Part shown: positions 46,162 through 56,905 of the stretch, piece by piece
Layout: the number at the start of each line of letters is the position of its first letter
Numbering within the stretch: the first letter of the stretch is position 1
NCBI GenBank assembly: GCA_033032175.1
Contig: CM065304.1
Span: 16,678,001-16,742,000, forward strand
Direction of reading: 5' to 3'
Length of the DNA stretch: 64,000 nucleotides
Source: Saturnia japonica
Taxonomy: Eukaryota; Arthropoda; Insecta; Lepidoptera; Saturniidae
Notes under the pieces: generated by a model
Databases searched by the model: none
Told to the model about the DNA's origin: nothing
Seen by the model: the letters and a program-made list of their open reading frames with translations, nothing else
Position numbers and translations under genes: made by a program

Positions 46162-49056
46162 ATGGCTAAGTTTAAACCGAAAGCGTTAAATCTTTCATTT
46201 TTTAACGCGCGAAGCCTACTTCCGCAGCGTGATCTCGTCGCGACCTTTCTTAAAGATCACCAAGTAGATGTTCTTTTAGTGCAGGAGACGCTCTTAAAGC
46301 GTAGTAAACGTGATCCTAAAATCGCGAACTACAATATTGTAAGAAATGACCGGGCCGGCCGCGGGGGCGGCACTCTCATTTATTACAAACGATCGTTATA
46401 TTGTACGCCGGTAGATCCTCCGATACTTACCAATATGGAAGTATCCGTGTGTAGACTAGGAATGACCGACCACCCGTCCATAACGTTAGTTTCAGTTTAT
46501 CTCTCGCCGAGGAAAGAGCCTCTCAGGTCTGACCTAGAAAAGCTACTTTCGCTCGGTGAATCGGTCATTATAGCGGGTGACCTCAATTGTGGACACACTT
46601 CGTTTGGCAATTGGAGAGACTCCAGAAATGGTGTTAAACTCGAAGAGCTAACGAACGTGCTAAACTTTGATGTCATAGCGCCACCCACTCCCACCCACTT
46701 TCAAGACAACTGTATGCCGACAGTGCTTGATGTAGCTCTCATTAAAGGTATCGCGCTTCGGTTACGACTCATTCGGGTCGTACACGAGCTCGACTCCGAC
46801 CACCGTCCGGTCATCATGCAGCTAGGTCAACCAGACGACTCTAGCCCTCCTTCGGTCCAAGTGGTAGACTATGCTAAGTTAAAACATTATCTTGCGGACA
46901 GGCCGTCCTCGTCCAGTTTAGATAGGATCCCGGACGTATTGGGGTCCGTTGCGGATGTAGATCTCGCGATCGATTCCCTGGTCGACCACCTGCAGGTCGC
47001 CATTGGAGAGGCCTCGAGAGAGGTCGAAGAGGCGAGCGATCGCCGCTTCGTACTCCCTGCCGACGTGCGGGCATTGTTGACGGAAAAGAACGCGGCGACT
47101 CGTGCGCACGACCACTATCCGACCGAGGAAAACCGCGCACGCTTACGCGCGCTTCAGAGAGCGGTTAGAACCCGCATATTAGAACTCAGGAGTCACAGAT
47201 GGGACGCCCTCGTCGAAGGGCTAAGGCCGTCGCATCTGGCTTACTGGAAACTAGCTCGCAGCCTCAAAATAGAGGCTTCTTATCTTATGCCCCCCCTCGA
47301 GAGGGGTCCCGGTATACCGCTCGCCTTCGATAGCAGCGACAAGGCGGAGTGCCTCGCCACTTGTTTGGAGAGCCAGTGCTCTCCGAACAGTGTCGATGCA
47401 AATACCGACCGGGTCGAGGGTATCGATGGATGCGTGCGGGAGCTGGATAAGCTCCCCGCGACAGCCTCCCTATCCCCAGTCACGTCTGAGGAGGTTCTTT
47501 CCATTATAAAAAGCCTTAAGCTCAGAAAAGCACCAGGTCCCGACGGGATCAGGAATGAAGTACTTAGGCTTCTTCCTGATCGCCTCATAGCTCTATTGGT
47601 CTGCATCTTCAATGTAGCCATAGTCCACTGCCATTTTCCAGCCGCCTGGAAAAAGGCAATAGTCATAGGTATCCGTAAGCCCGGCAAGAGCGCGTCGCTT
47701 CCCGACAGCTATCGCCCGATCAGTCTCCTAAATACGTTAGGGAAAATTTACGAGCGGATCCTTCTAAACCGTCTCAAGCCAATAATAGAGGAGAAAGACC
47801 TCTATCCGCCTGAGCAATTCGGTTTCCGTGCTAGATATTCTTGCACTCATCAAGTGCACCGCCTCACGGAGCACGTTGCATTTAATTTTGCTGAACTTTA
47901 TAAACCCCGCCGTACACTTGCGGTCTTTTTCGACGTGGCCAAGGCCTTTGATAAGGTCTGGCACGAGGGATTGATTTACAAGTTGTACCGCTTTGAAGTC
48001 CCTGATAGGCTAATTAAAATAATTCGCGACTATTTAACAGATCGCACCTTCCGCTATAGAGTGGAAGGTGAATTGTCCACGCCCCGTCCAATACGCTCAG
48101 GCGTTCCCCAAGGTTCGATCCTGGCTCCTAGCCTATTTAACCTGTACGTCAGTGACCTACCTCGACTCCCGGAGGTCGAGGTAGGGCTATACGCTGACGA
48201 TACAGTCTTATATGCCTCAGATAGGAATAGATCCCACCTCAGACACAAAGTCCAACGCTCCGTGACCACTCTCGGGAAGTGGTTTAACGAGTGGCGTATA
48301 GCCGTTAATCCCTCGAAGAGCGCCGCGATGCTCTTCGATGCGGATTCGTCACAGATACCGTGGAAGCTTAAACCTGTTAAGCTCTACGATAATCCGATTC
48401 CGTATGTAAGAGAGACCAAATATCTAGGGGTAACCCTAGATAGTAGGCTCTCTTTTAGACCCCACATCCGTAAGGTTAGGAACAGGGCCGCGTGGGTCCT
48501 GGGCCGGTTGCATCCTCTGTTGTGTTCGGTGAGTAAAATGTCCACGCGACATAAGCTCACGCTCTACAAGACGTGTATTCGACCAATTTTGACATACAGT
48601 TGCGCCGTGTTCGCACATATGTCCGAGTCGAGTTTCAAACGGTTACAATCGATACAGAATAGGTTCCTCTATCGTCTCACCGGGGCCCCGTGGTATGTTC
48701 GAAGCGTAGATCTCCATAGAGATATGGAGCTTCCTTCGATACATGCCTACGTTAAACAGCTCTCCCGTTCGTATTTCGACACCGCGTCGAACCACGCGAA
48801 TCCGTTAATAAAAACAGCCGCCACTTATGTTCCGGCACCCACGGACATCCGGTGCAAACGCCGGCCGCGCAATATTTTTATTGATCCCGACGATCACATC
48901 GAAAATTCGAATAAATATTACACATCCGTCTCTCCAAACAGAGCGTGCCAGCGCCCACGCCCGCGTAACCACCGTTCTCTCCGCAGAGGGCGGGCGGTCA
49001 ATTTCGCTCCAGCACACCCGTCACGTCCACCCTCTCTAGCGGTAACCCAAGCCTAG
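46162..49056 (+). CDS. Jockey ORF2: AP endonuclease and reverse transcriptase, 964 aa
   Basis: The N-terminal endonuclease (about residues 10-220) shows FFNARSL, VQETLL, AGDLNCGH, TVLDVAL and SDHRPV (SDH at 212-214), all catalytic blocks present. RT (about 450-730) shows RKAPGPDGI, YRPISLLNTLGKIYERIL, FFDVAKAFDKVW, GVPQGSILAPSLF and the YADD active site at 677-680, then VNPSKSAAML and YLGVTLDSRL. A C-terminal region with KLTLYKTCIRPILTY ends the protein. The enzyme nicks target DNA and copies the element RNA onto it. Length and order match the Jockey clade; there is no RNase H domain. No stop or shift is present over 2.9 kb, so the protein may be functional. Confidence 0.97.
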   Translation: MAKFKPKALNLSFFNARSLLPQRDLVATFLKDHQVDVLLVQETLLKRSKRDPKIANYNIVRNDRAGRGGGTLIYYKRSLYCTPVDPPILTNMEVSVCRLGMTDHPSITLVSVYLSPRKEPLRSDLEKLLSLGESVIIAGDLNCGHTSFGNWRDSRNGVKLEELTNVLNFDVIAPPTPTHFQDNCMPTVLDVALIKGIALRLRLIRVVHELDSDHRPVIMQLGQPDDSSPPSVQVVDYAKLKHYLADRPSSSSLDRIPDVLGSVADVDLAIDSLVDHLQVAIGEASREVEEASDRRFVLPADVRALLTEKNAATRAHDHYPTEENRARLRALQRAVRTRILELRSHRWDALVEGLRPSHLAYWKLARSLKIEASYLMPPLERGPGIPLAFDSSDKAECLATCLESQCSPNSVDANTDRVEGIDGCVRELDKLPATASLSPVTSEEVLSIIKSLKLRKAPGPDGIRNEVLRLLPDRLIALLVCIFNVAIVHCHFPAAWKKAIVIGIRKPGKSASLPDSYRPISLLNTLGKIYERILLNRLKPIIEEKDLYPPEQFGFRARYSCTHQVHRLTEHVAFNFAELYKPRRTLAVFFDVAKAFDKVWHEGLIYKLYRFEVPDRLIKIIRDYLTDRTFRYRVEGELSTPRPIRSGVPQGSILAPSLFNLYVSDLPRLPEVEVGLYADDTVLYASDRNRSHLRHKVQRSVTTLGKWFNEWRIAVNPSKSAAMLFDADSSQIPWKLKPVKLYDNPIPYVRETKYLGVTLDSRLSFRPHIRKVRNRAAWVLGRLHPLLCSVSKMSTRHKLTLYKTCIRPILTYSCAVFAHMSESSFKRLQSIQNRFLYRLTGAPWYVRSVDLHRDMELPSIHAYVKQLSRSYFDTASNHANPLIKTAATYVPAPTDIRCKRRPRNIFIDPDDHIENSNKYYTSVSPNRACQRPRPRNHRSLRRGRAVNFAPAHPSRPPSLAVTQA

Positions 49057-49580
49057 GTCCGTTCCTCGGTGTGAAACCCTTGGGTCAGGCAACCGCCCGC
49101 GCGATACAAGTGACACTGTACGTGCATCACTTAGCTACCTACATACAACACTACACACGTATGAACATACACACGTGCACACCACACAGGTACATAGGTT
49201 CTGTGAGGGACCTTTTTTTTTTCTTTTTTTACGCTAGTTAGTTAGCGCTAGTTAGTGTAGAAACATTCCGATTACTGAATACACATACGCACGGTTCCTT
49301 CCTTCCTCCCAGGAGGAAGGGAACGTGCCTATGTGTATATTTAGTTAGCTCGAATCGTAGGTGTAGGGATTCGAATGGATCGCGACCTATTTGCGAACGC
49401 GACGACCGCCCGAGCCGAGGTCCGGCCACTTTGGCACCCTCGTGCGAGTCGTCCACAAAACTTTCGCGGCTGAGTGCCCTCTGCGCTCGCCCCCAAGTCC
49501 GGTGAAGCTGTAAAAGCCGCAGCGGCTTTAGGGCCCCTAAGGCTAACAGTGTAGTCAGTTCTAAAAAAACAAAAAAAAAA
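49057..49580 (+). other. Jockey 3' UTR and A-rich tail
   Basis: The last 90 bases (from CCCCCAAGTCCGGTGAAGCT at 49491) form the family's 3' signature, including AGGGCCCCTAAGGCTAACAG and ending CTAAAAAAAC plus ten A. This part alone is shared with 60438-60521 and 63242-63329. Confidence 0.92.
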
Positions 49581-49591
49581 ATCGAGCCAAG

Positions 49592-49712
49592 TCACATACG
49601 CACCCACCAGCATTTTCATTTCGTTGACATGTACCGTTTGTGCATGGGTCTTCTTAACAGTCCAGCATTCTGTTGCGTATAATACTGCTGGGCGATTAGA
49701 TTTTCCCCTTTA
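49592..49712 (-). pseudogene. RTE-clade LINE ORF2, C-terminal end (proximal part)
   Basis: The minus-strand frame reads NRPAVLYATECWTVKK, then VHVNEMKMLVGAYVTWLD, a block typical of RTE proteins. It runs directly into the frame at 43649 once the Jockey element is taken out. Confidence 0.88.
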
Positions 49713-49864
49713 TTCTTATGATATATACTATGTTAAAACTAAAATGTAATTTAAAGCGATTTTAATTCTCCAGCTATAACTACATTGAAACATCGAGTAA
49801 AAATAATACATAATTGAGTTCTGTATAAGAGTGATCATTTAAAAATAGTAAAAGTCAAGTAAAC

Positions 49865-50155
49865 AAGTCATGGGTTGCGACATGGGTTCGAATCCCTGCA
49901 ATGAGCCTGAGCTTTCGGTGAAGAATAACACCATGATGGAACCATAGCACGGTGGTAGGGCTTTTTCTAATGCCCGCCTGGCTAGCTACCACCCTCAAGT
50001 TGAAAATCTATTGCCAAGCACCAATAGGTGTGTTCCGGCAGCTGCCTTGAGAGCCAGTCTTCCACTAGGCTTAGCGTGCTACCATTTTGGGCCACATCGT
50101 CACTTAAGATCAGGTGAGATTATGGCCATAACGCAAAATCTTATGATAAATAAAA
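49865..50155 (+). repeat. SINE family B, longest copy
   Basis: The left part has a Pol III B box (GGTTCGAATCC, about 49884-49894), but the A box region is weak or missing. The body contains GTAGGGCTTTTTCTAATGCC, GGTGTGTTCCGGCAGCTGCC and GGCTTAGCGTGCTACCAT, then TCAGGTGAGATTATGGCC. It shares these with 63432-63725 (-), 15683-15870 (+) and 31388-31475 (-). The structure recalls Metulj-type lepidopteran SINEs. Confidence 0.85.
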
Positions 50156-52009
50156 TATCACGAACAGTAACAAATTAACCATATAAAGTACAATAGCATT
50201 GTTTCAAGAAACGTTACGTTACGTTAAATTACGGTTAAAGCCTAAAGCACTAAATAATATTTAAGAAAAGTAGATTGATAGATAACAAATATCTTATAGA
50301 TTTACAAATAATTATGTTCCTCATCTATAAAGTAATTTTATTATTATTTAACGTTAAATATAAGAAGTATTACTATCCAATATAATTTTAATGAATTCTA
50401 TACTTAACATTCTATAAGTAGTTAAAAATAAAATTTATAGTATGCACTTTTGTCGTCGATTGTTCATACACGAAGAGGTATTTTAATCGATGATCGTCAT
50501 TTTTCTTCATTCCGCGAGAGGTGTGGATCTGAATATTAATGAAAATTTCCAATATTCAATTCGTTGATGATATGTAAAGACTTTATTTCTGTTAAATATG
50601 CGATATACTGAGTAATTCAGTAATATTAATAACAAAACAGTTCGATCCTTTTCGTTGGACTTTTAATTATAATGATACTTTATGTTTTATTACTTATATA
50701 TTATTATACTAATCGGGTAAATTGTTAGTAGCCTTTGATGTTTGCAATATGCTTATTGCAATTAATATGTTATTTTATTGGTATTAACATCGAATCCATT
50801 CGCTACAAAACAAAGTATAATAATAACTTATATTTCAGTTACTCTTTATAAAATACTTTGACCATTAAACGCAAATATGTATGTATATTAACTATTTTAA
50901 TCATTAAAGAAATACTAGCTGGTCTGTGAGAATATTTAGTATATTATAGAATCACAGCTGGCACATACAGATTGTTAATAGGTGACGCCTTGAATATATT
51001 TTTATTAAAATCCACAGATAACATTCCTAATTAAAAAGTGATTTAATCGTTTTTTTTTAACCAAAATATTAACTTTAAACTATTTATCTATGTTTCATCA
51101 ATAGCAGGGAACATAAGATTTAAAAATGATGTATGAATCATTAATTTTGATAGAGAATTAACGGAGACATGGCGTTGCCAAGAAAAAACACATTTGAGAA
51201 ATAATAGGTAGGTATATATGAGCATCAGTCGCGTTCTTTACGTTTATAACTTTATTACACAACAATAAGTAGTAAATGTTAATTGACTATCACTAAAATA
51301 TATTTATATTAGAAGATAATTTTCTGATGTATTATATAATAGAAGAAGTCCATAATGAGTCTTGTTTGTTTCTAAATATGAATGAATATTTTTGTTTTTA
51401 TTCTACCAAATTTTAAGTTTTCGCTTTATGTAGTGGTGTAGTATCAAAAGACATAATACACCCTCTATTTAGTATATTAGCAACAATGATTATTATTATT
51501 GTAGTTATTTCGGTCTTATTGATTTTATTTTTACAAAAAATATGAAGAAAGCTTTAACTTAAAATAAAATAAAAAATGTAGTGGACAACGATTATTAAAT
51601 TACACGAAAGGAGAGGAAAACTAGGAAATATTTAAACACGCCGTTTTAGTGACGTAATTGGATAAAGCGTTCGAATGAACATTCTGAACCAAATCACACG
51701 CTTATTCTAACTTTAAACATAGCAAACACTTGTTTAGAAATTTCAATAGCTGCATGGCAACATACCATTAGACAGGGTTGAACTGAGAGCTCTGTATATT
51801 AAAATATAATATTACTTTTGTAGCTTTAAATATATTCCTTGCTCATATTTTAATCTCTAAATCCTGTTGTAAAACTCCTTCGCCAAAAATCGACAGCGCA
51901 TTCTCGAACTATTTTTTTTTTAGTACTTATATTACACATTTTTCATGTTTTTTTTTATGGTAACAAAGCAGAGTCGTAGTAGTGAACCTTATGGATGATG
52001 ATAACGTTG
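50156..52009 (+). other. Unassigned AT-rich stretch
   Basis: No gene or repeat recognised. Confidence 0.4.
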
Positions 52010-52290
52010 TTGCTGTCATGCCTGCCTTTGAGCCTTTCGGCAACTGGATATACAGTAAGTGGTCCCAAAACGTGACAAACCAAAAGAGATTCACTATGAC
52101 GAGTTATCACCGTGTGCCTGGTGGTTGCGACTCAGTCGAATACAGATCCCTAAACCTCGCTTGATTACTGGAAATACACCGGTTATCCAGGAACACGACA
52201 CGCCTAAGTGTGCAACTATGACGGTTGGTCGCGATAAAGTCGGACACAATTGTCGAGTCCTACCACCAAAGCCGTTCACATCATATCGGT
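52010..52290 (+). repeat. Unclassified repeat R, copy 1
   Basis: It shares ordered blocks with the minus strand of 56620-56905: CTGGATATA, CAAAACGTGACAAA versus CGAAACGCGATAAA, TCACTATGACGAG versus TCACTATGGCGAG, GCGACTCAGTCGAATAC versus GCCACTCAGTCGGGTAC, TTGATTACTGGA in both, and a GGTCGCGATAAAGTCGG-like block. It has no protein motif and no Pol III boxes. Confidence 0.75.
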
Positions 52291-54442
52291 AAATATCATA
52301 TCTACATAATTGCCTTGCACCCGAGATAAGAATTAGTCAATCTATAACGCGACCATACTTACCAACTTAACAACTTATTCACGGGCCTATTTTTTATGGT
52401 ATTATTTACTTAACAGACATGTAGTCTACATTATAATATTAAGTGATAACAGCAGTCTATAGCTATCTATAACCAACTTCAGAACGGACTGTGATCTTCA
52501 GGTCAGTCAATAAGCAATCTTCTTAGAGCTGAGTTGGATAGCTCGTTCAAACGGGTATTGACCCGTTACCATTCAGACTAAAATACGATACAGCTAAGCA
52601 TCATATTGTTTGATAAAAATGGCGTTCAAATCCATCCCTGTTCTTAGTAACTATAATTCTATTTCAATATCGAATATTAATTAACCAAAACCGCATGCCT
52701 CGTCCACTTGCTAAGTAAAGTACAGTGAATAATTTATAATGGCTAAACATTTGTACACTGAAAATATCTTTGTCGGATCATCAACGATTCGTTCTTAATT
52801 TCATTTGCATTTAATTCGGTTTGTCAATTTTAAGTTGATCAACTCGGATTTATTCATGTTAGTTGGAAATATTGTTAGACATATGTATGTACGTATAGAT
52901 TACAAATTATATAATAGAAACGTATGAATGTATAAGGTTTGTGGTTACTATTAATTCTACTACTTAGTGAATAATATTTTTACAGTCCTGTTAATATATT
53001 ATTAGAAATAAGTATATACTCTCGTCTCGGCTTATAAAAATCGGAATCTACTTTGGGGGTCTATTACATATTGACGGATGATTTACAGTTTATGTGGCGA
53101 GCGAAATTATGTTGTAAATCCCTAGAAATTTACTTAATCCAGGCAGAAATAGAAACCGCGACCACCTTAGATTTTTTTCTGTCATTTAACCGCTAAATCA
53201 CGGTGGATAGTAATATATCACATATTCAAGTTTCTTCTGTTTAAAGTCTGATTCATGTAGGAGAAAAAAGAAATCGTGCTACAGAAACAAAGTTTTAAGT
53301 TTTTCAACATTAATATGTATTGAAGTCCTGATAGGTAAAGCGCTGTGCAAAGTCGCTTAAGCGATATTAAAACGATACACTGTCACCTTCGCAATGAACT
53401 TTCATTCCCCACGCGTCAACATTGAACGTTATTCCACTAACTTCATTTTTTTCATCTAACTCATAGCTTCTCAAACTCTATACAATTTCGAATTTTCATA
53501 TACAACTACTCAGTGCCCCAATTTTAAATGTATTTATATAAAACATTCGTTGGATGCCAGTAATTCATTCACGTAAAAATGGTTCTGATTTTCTGCCTTA
53601 AAAGTGGGTTGTCCTTTATTTTGTTATTAATAATATTTTACTACTTAACCCTTCTAGAAAGTCATAATGATATGTAACAAAGGTCCTCTCTCGGTTTCAT
53701 TCTTCAAAATTACATTAATACACCAAATATTACATATTGAAACATACTTTTGTTGAAACGACTCGCGCTCCACCTATTGTAAGTTTTTGATAGTATGCCA
53801 CAATTCTTCAAGTAAAACAACCGCTGTAAAACTTAATCAAATGAACGATGCACGAACGCATAAAAAAAGGAACATATATGAATATTATATAAATATAAGA
53901 TAACATACAATAATTAGTATGCGTGTCTAAAAATATTTTTATTCAACAACTTCTGTTTCAAACGTAAGTAAACTATACTTACACCGCTAAACCGAGAAAA
54001 GGAAAGAGTACAAGAAAAATATATTGCATATAATTTAATATAAAGTTGTAGCAAAGGTGTTCATTGAATTTTATATACACGAGACTGACATCAACGACAA
54101 ATTTGAGAATCACAGCCTTAGGCCAAAAGAATCCTGCGATTGTATCGGTTATATTGGATTTCAAATTCGTTATTGAAAGTGCCTTTTTCACTTGGGCCGG
54201 TGTTAGATTTTTTCCGTGGTGGATACACAATCGCAACTGTATTGCGACTGATATTGCATTTTGAGCTGACAATTCTCGTTGGCTGGTGCGTGTTTTCGTT
54301 ACATTTTTGATCACTTCTCAAGTTTCAAAGGCATTTATTTCTATTATTCGTTTTTTATTGATTGATTGTAATTTAGGTACCTATAAGATATTTTTTTCGT
54401 ATTTTTAAACAACATTATTTATTTGGGATTAATATATTTGGG
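52291..54442 (+). other. Unassigned stretch
   Basis: AT-rich. Minus-strand frames at 53979-54321 are open but have no recognisable domain. Confidence 0.4.
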
Positions 54443-54886
54443 ACTAGCTGTGCCCGCGGCTTCACTCATGTGGACAACATAATATACTTTCGCTGATTTT
54501 TTGTAGGACTTTTTAATGACTACAGTTATGTAGTACATCAATTTGCTATATCTCTTATGGTTTACTCAGCGTAAATCATTTAAGCTTCCGAATTTATTCA
54601 ACATGACCAATTTTTTTGCACGAAACCCTAATTCTTTTTTAAAATAAAAATAGTCTAGCCTCCTTATAACATCAGGTATCTGCCAGTGAAATTCCCGGCA
54701 AAATGTACAACCGTTTCGGAGATTATTACCTGAACAAACAGACAGATAGGCAATAATTTTAATAATAGGTTTTTCGCTCTACGTATTAAAATATTTAAAA
54801 TTATTCTTCCATAATGCATTTAGATTAAAAAAAACTATTATTTTGACACTACAAACAGACACTTCAATTTTATTAATCATATAGAT
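54443..54886 (+). repeat. Dispersed repeat, ACTAGCTGTG family, copy 4
   Basis: Starts ACTAGCTGTGCCCGCGGCTT and ends TTAATCATATAGAT. It has a shortened head compared with 28497-29034 and the usual GAAATTCCCGGCAAAAT and ACACTACAAACAGACAC blocks. Confidence 0.87.
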
Positions 54887-56619
54887 AGTTGAAAAAATAG
54901 TATTTTAATAAAATTAGTAATAGTACAAGACTAATTATCTTTTTAACTTTATATACCTATATAAAAGTGTTTACTATTGAATTCAAGAAAATGGCAGTTA
55001 TTCTGAACATTTCAAAACAAAATGTTTAAATTCGGCTTTTTGTTTCAATTTAATACGCAGGGTTTCCTAACAACATTTATTCCTTACAACCTACACTATC
55101 AATTATCGTAATAAAATGACATACTTTTTTCCTTAAAATGTTTAGATTCAATTCCCGACTCGTGTATAAGTTTTATTGAAAATCTATGAATGCAGCTTTT
55201 GTTATCTTTAAAATCGATGTCATAGTTCTTTAGAACATATTTCTCTATCTCTTATAGTTTCAGAGTTCCCGCCACTGACCCATTTAAATGTCACACCTGT
55301 ATATATAATTGAATTCTACGCCAAACTTTAATAGGATCCGTCCAGCCGTTTAAACGTCATTGATGGATAAACATTCAAGCAATCGTAGGTGTTTTTCACA
55401 TTATATTTATCTTCTGTCACTATATCTCTGATTACTTTTAAAGTAGGTAGAACTAAGTGTATTTTTTTTTGTCAAAGTAGGTTTTATGTTATCCCTGAAT
55501 ACGGTGTAGCACTTTGGTCGAGTTATTGACTACTGAGAAGAGCAGAACAAAGCCTGCAGGGTTAGCTAGTATTCTTATCAGCTGTTCAGAAAATTGAATG
55601 CACTGCAAATAAAAAATATATTTAACTTGCCCCACTCGGCCATATTATGTTTATGTTTTTTAGTGTTATTCTAACTACAGCCATAAGCAATACAATACGA
55701 CGAAAACTGTTATGATCAGAAGATATCACAAAACCTACAGAGAGCAGTGAAACTCACAAAAAATCGTTAACCTGATAATTTTTGTAGTTTTATAGGTCAC
55801 TAAATAATCAACCGTTACGATAAGGACTCAAAACCGAAGCCTACGTTATCGGTTTGACACATATTCTGATTGTGGTACTAGTAACTCGATTTATATGTCG
55901 TTTCTGTCAAATGGGTAGTTCTCGAAGACGTTTACTAGCAATAACTTGATTATGGGACGATGTTTACTCAGCAATTTGATTGGATTTTACAAGTGATTTA
56001 CGGGAGGTTTGTTTGAGAAGTTCATACTGCGTGTGTGATGGCTCTATTAGATTGAACACATATTAGACATTGGTTTTACATTTGCATAGTAATATCTCGC
56101 TTATATCATTAACTTTTGCAGCTGTTATTACAATTGATTACTTACAATTTTTTATTGCATCTCTGAAACTTATTACACAAAAATATATTATATAATTACA
56201 TAAAAGTAGTTATTACTTTCACAAAAGGTTGACAATTTTTAGTTACCAGAATTATTTATAAAAGAGACAACTGTAACTCAATAAGATTCTGAAAACGAAA
56301 CAATTATAATATAACTCATCTAACCTAAACTTATTTTTATTGAAATTTCCGTACTAACATACTCGTATTGTGAATAAAGTCGAATTGTATCCTTGTAGCA
56401 ATCGTATCATTTGTTAGCTACGTTCGTAGCAGAAACCCGTAGCTTCACTACGTGGAGTGTAACGAGCTCGGAACGAACTTCTTCATAATTTCGAAACTCG
56501 AGGAGTTAAAGAAATAAGTTTTTAATTATGTTAAAACAGTTCTTCTTTGAGGTTGTAGCAGTACTGGTAAACTTAAATAAAAATAACAAATTATGTTTGG
56601 TACTTTAGTGACTGAGGAA
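54887..56619 (+). other. Unassigned, with repeat tail near 55250-55575
   Basis: 55250-55575 ends GCAGGGTTAGCTAGTATT and includes GGATCCGTCCAGCCGTTTAA, typical of an interspersed repeat. The rest is AT-rich without features. Confidence 0.45.
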
Positions 56620-56905
56620 ATTTTTTGTTACCTGGTAGAACATGACAAATGGGTGCGACTATATTGCGACTACCATATACTAGGTGTAAGACCCGACATA
56701 ATGGCACACATATGCGTATCGCGTTCTGATATATAGTGTTTATCCAGTAATCAAAGCGGGTGAAAGGGATTTGTACCCGACTGAGTGGCGACCACCTTCC
56801 ACATGAAGATATACTCGCCATAGTGACTTTTGATTTATCGCGTTTCGGGATTAGCCAGCATATATCCAGATCTCTCGGTGGTCGCTGTTGCATTTGAATT
56901 GTACC
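56620..56905 (-). repeat. Unclassified repeat R, copy 2 (inverted)
   Basis: Minus-strand partner of 52010-52290, diverged by many substitutions and small indels. Part of it is covered by an open frame (56591-56923), which I take as chance. Confidence 0.75.

Larger units (their letters stand above)
43650..49580 (+). mobile_element. Full-length, apparently intact Jockey-clade retrotransposon
   Basis: The element is 5931 bp: a leader of about 613 bp, ORF1, a 9-base gap, ORF2, a 3' UTR of about 500 bp, and an A-rich tail. The 11-bp ATCGAGCCAAG occurs just before it (43639-43649) and just after the tail (49581-49591), a perfect target duplication. Both ORFs are uninterrupted. The element is far richer in G+C than its surroundings. 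These signs point to recent insertion of an active or recently active copy. Related 3' ends lie at 60438-60521 and 63242-63329. Confidence 0.96.

Noticed and set aside
46497..49039. Minus-strand and alternative plus-strand frames across ORF2
   Set aside because: They overlap the 964-codon ORF2, which has all the expected domains.
49238..49619. Minus-strand frames of 72 and 92 codons
   Set aside because: They run from the RTE flank into the Jockey 3' UTR; only the first residues of the longer one are real RTE coding sequence.
53979..54314. Host gene on the minus strand
   Set aside because: Overlapping frames of similar length and AT-rich codons, no recognisable domain.
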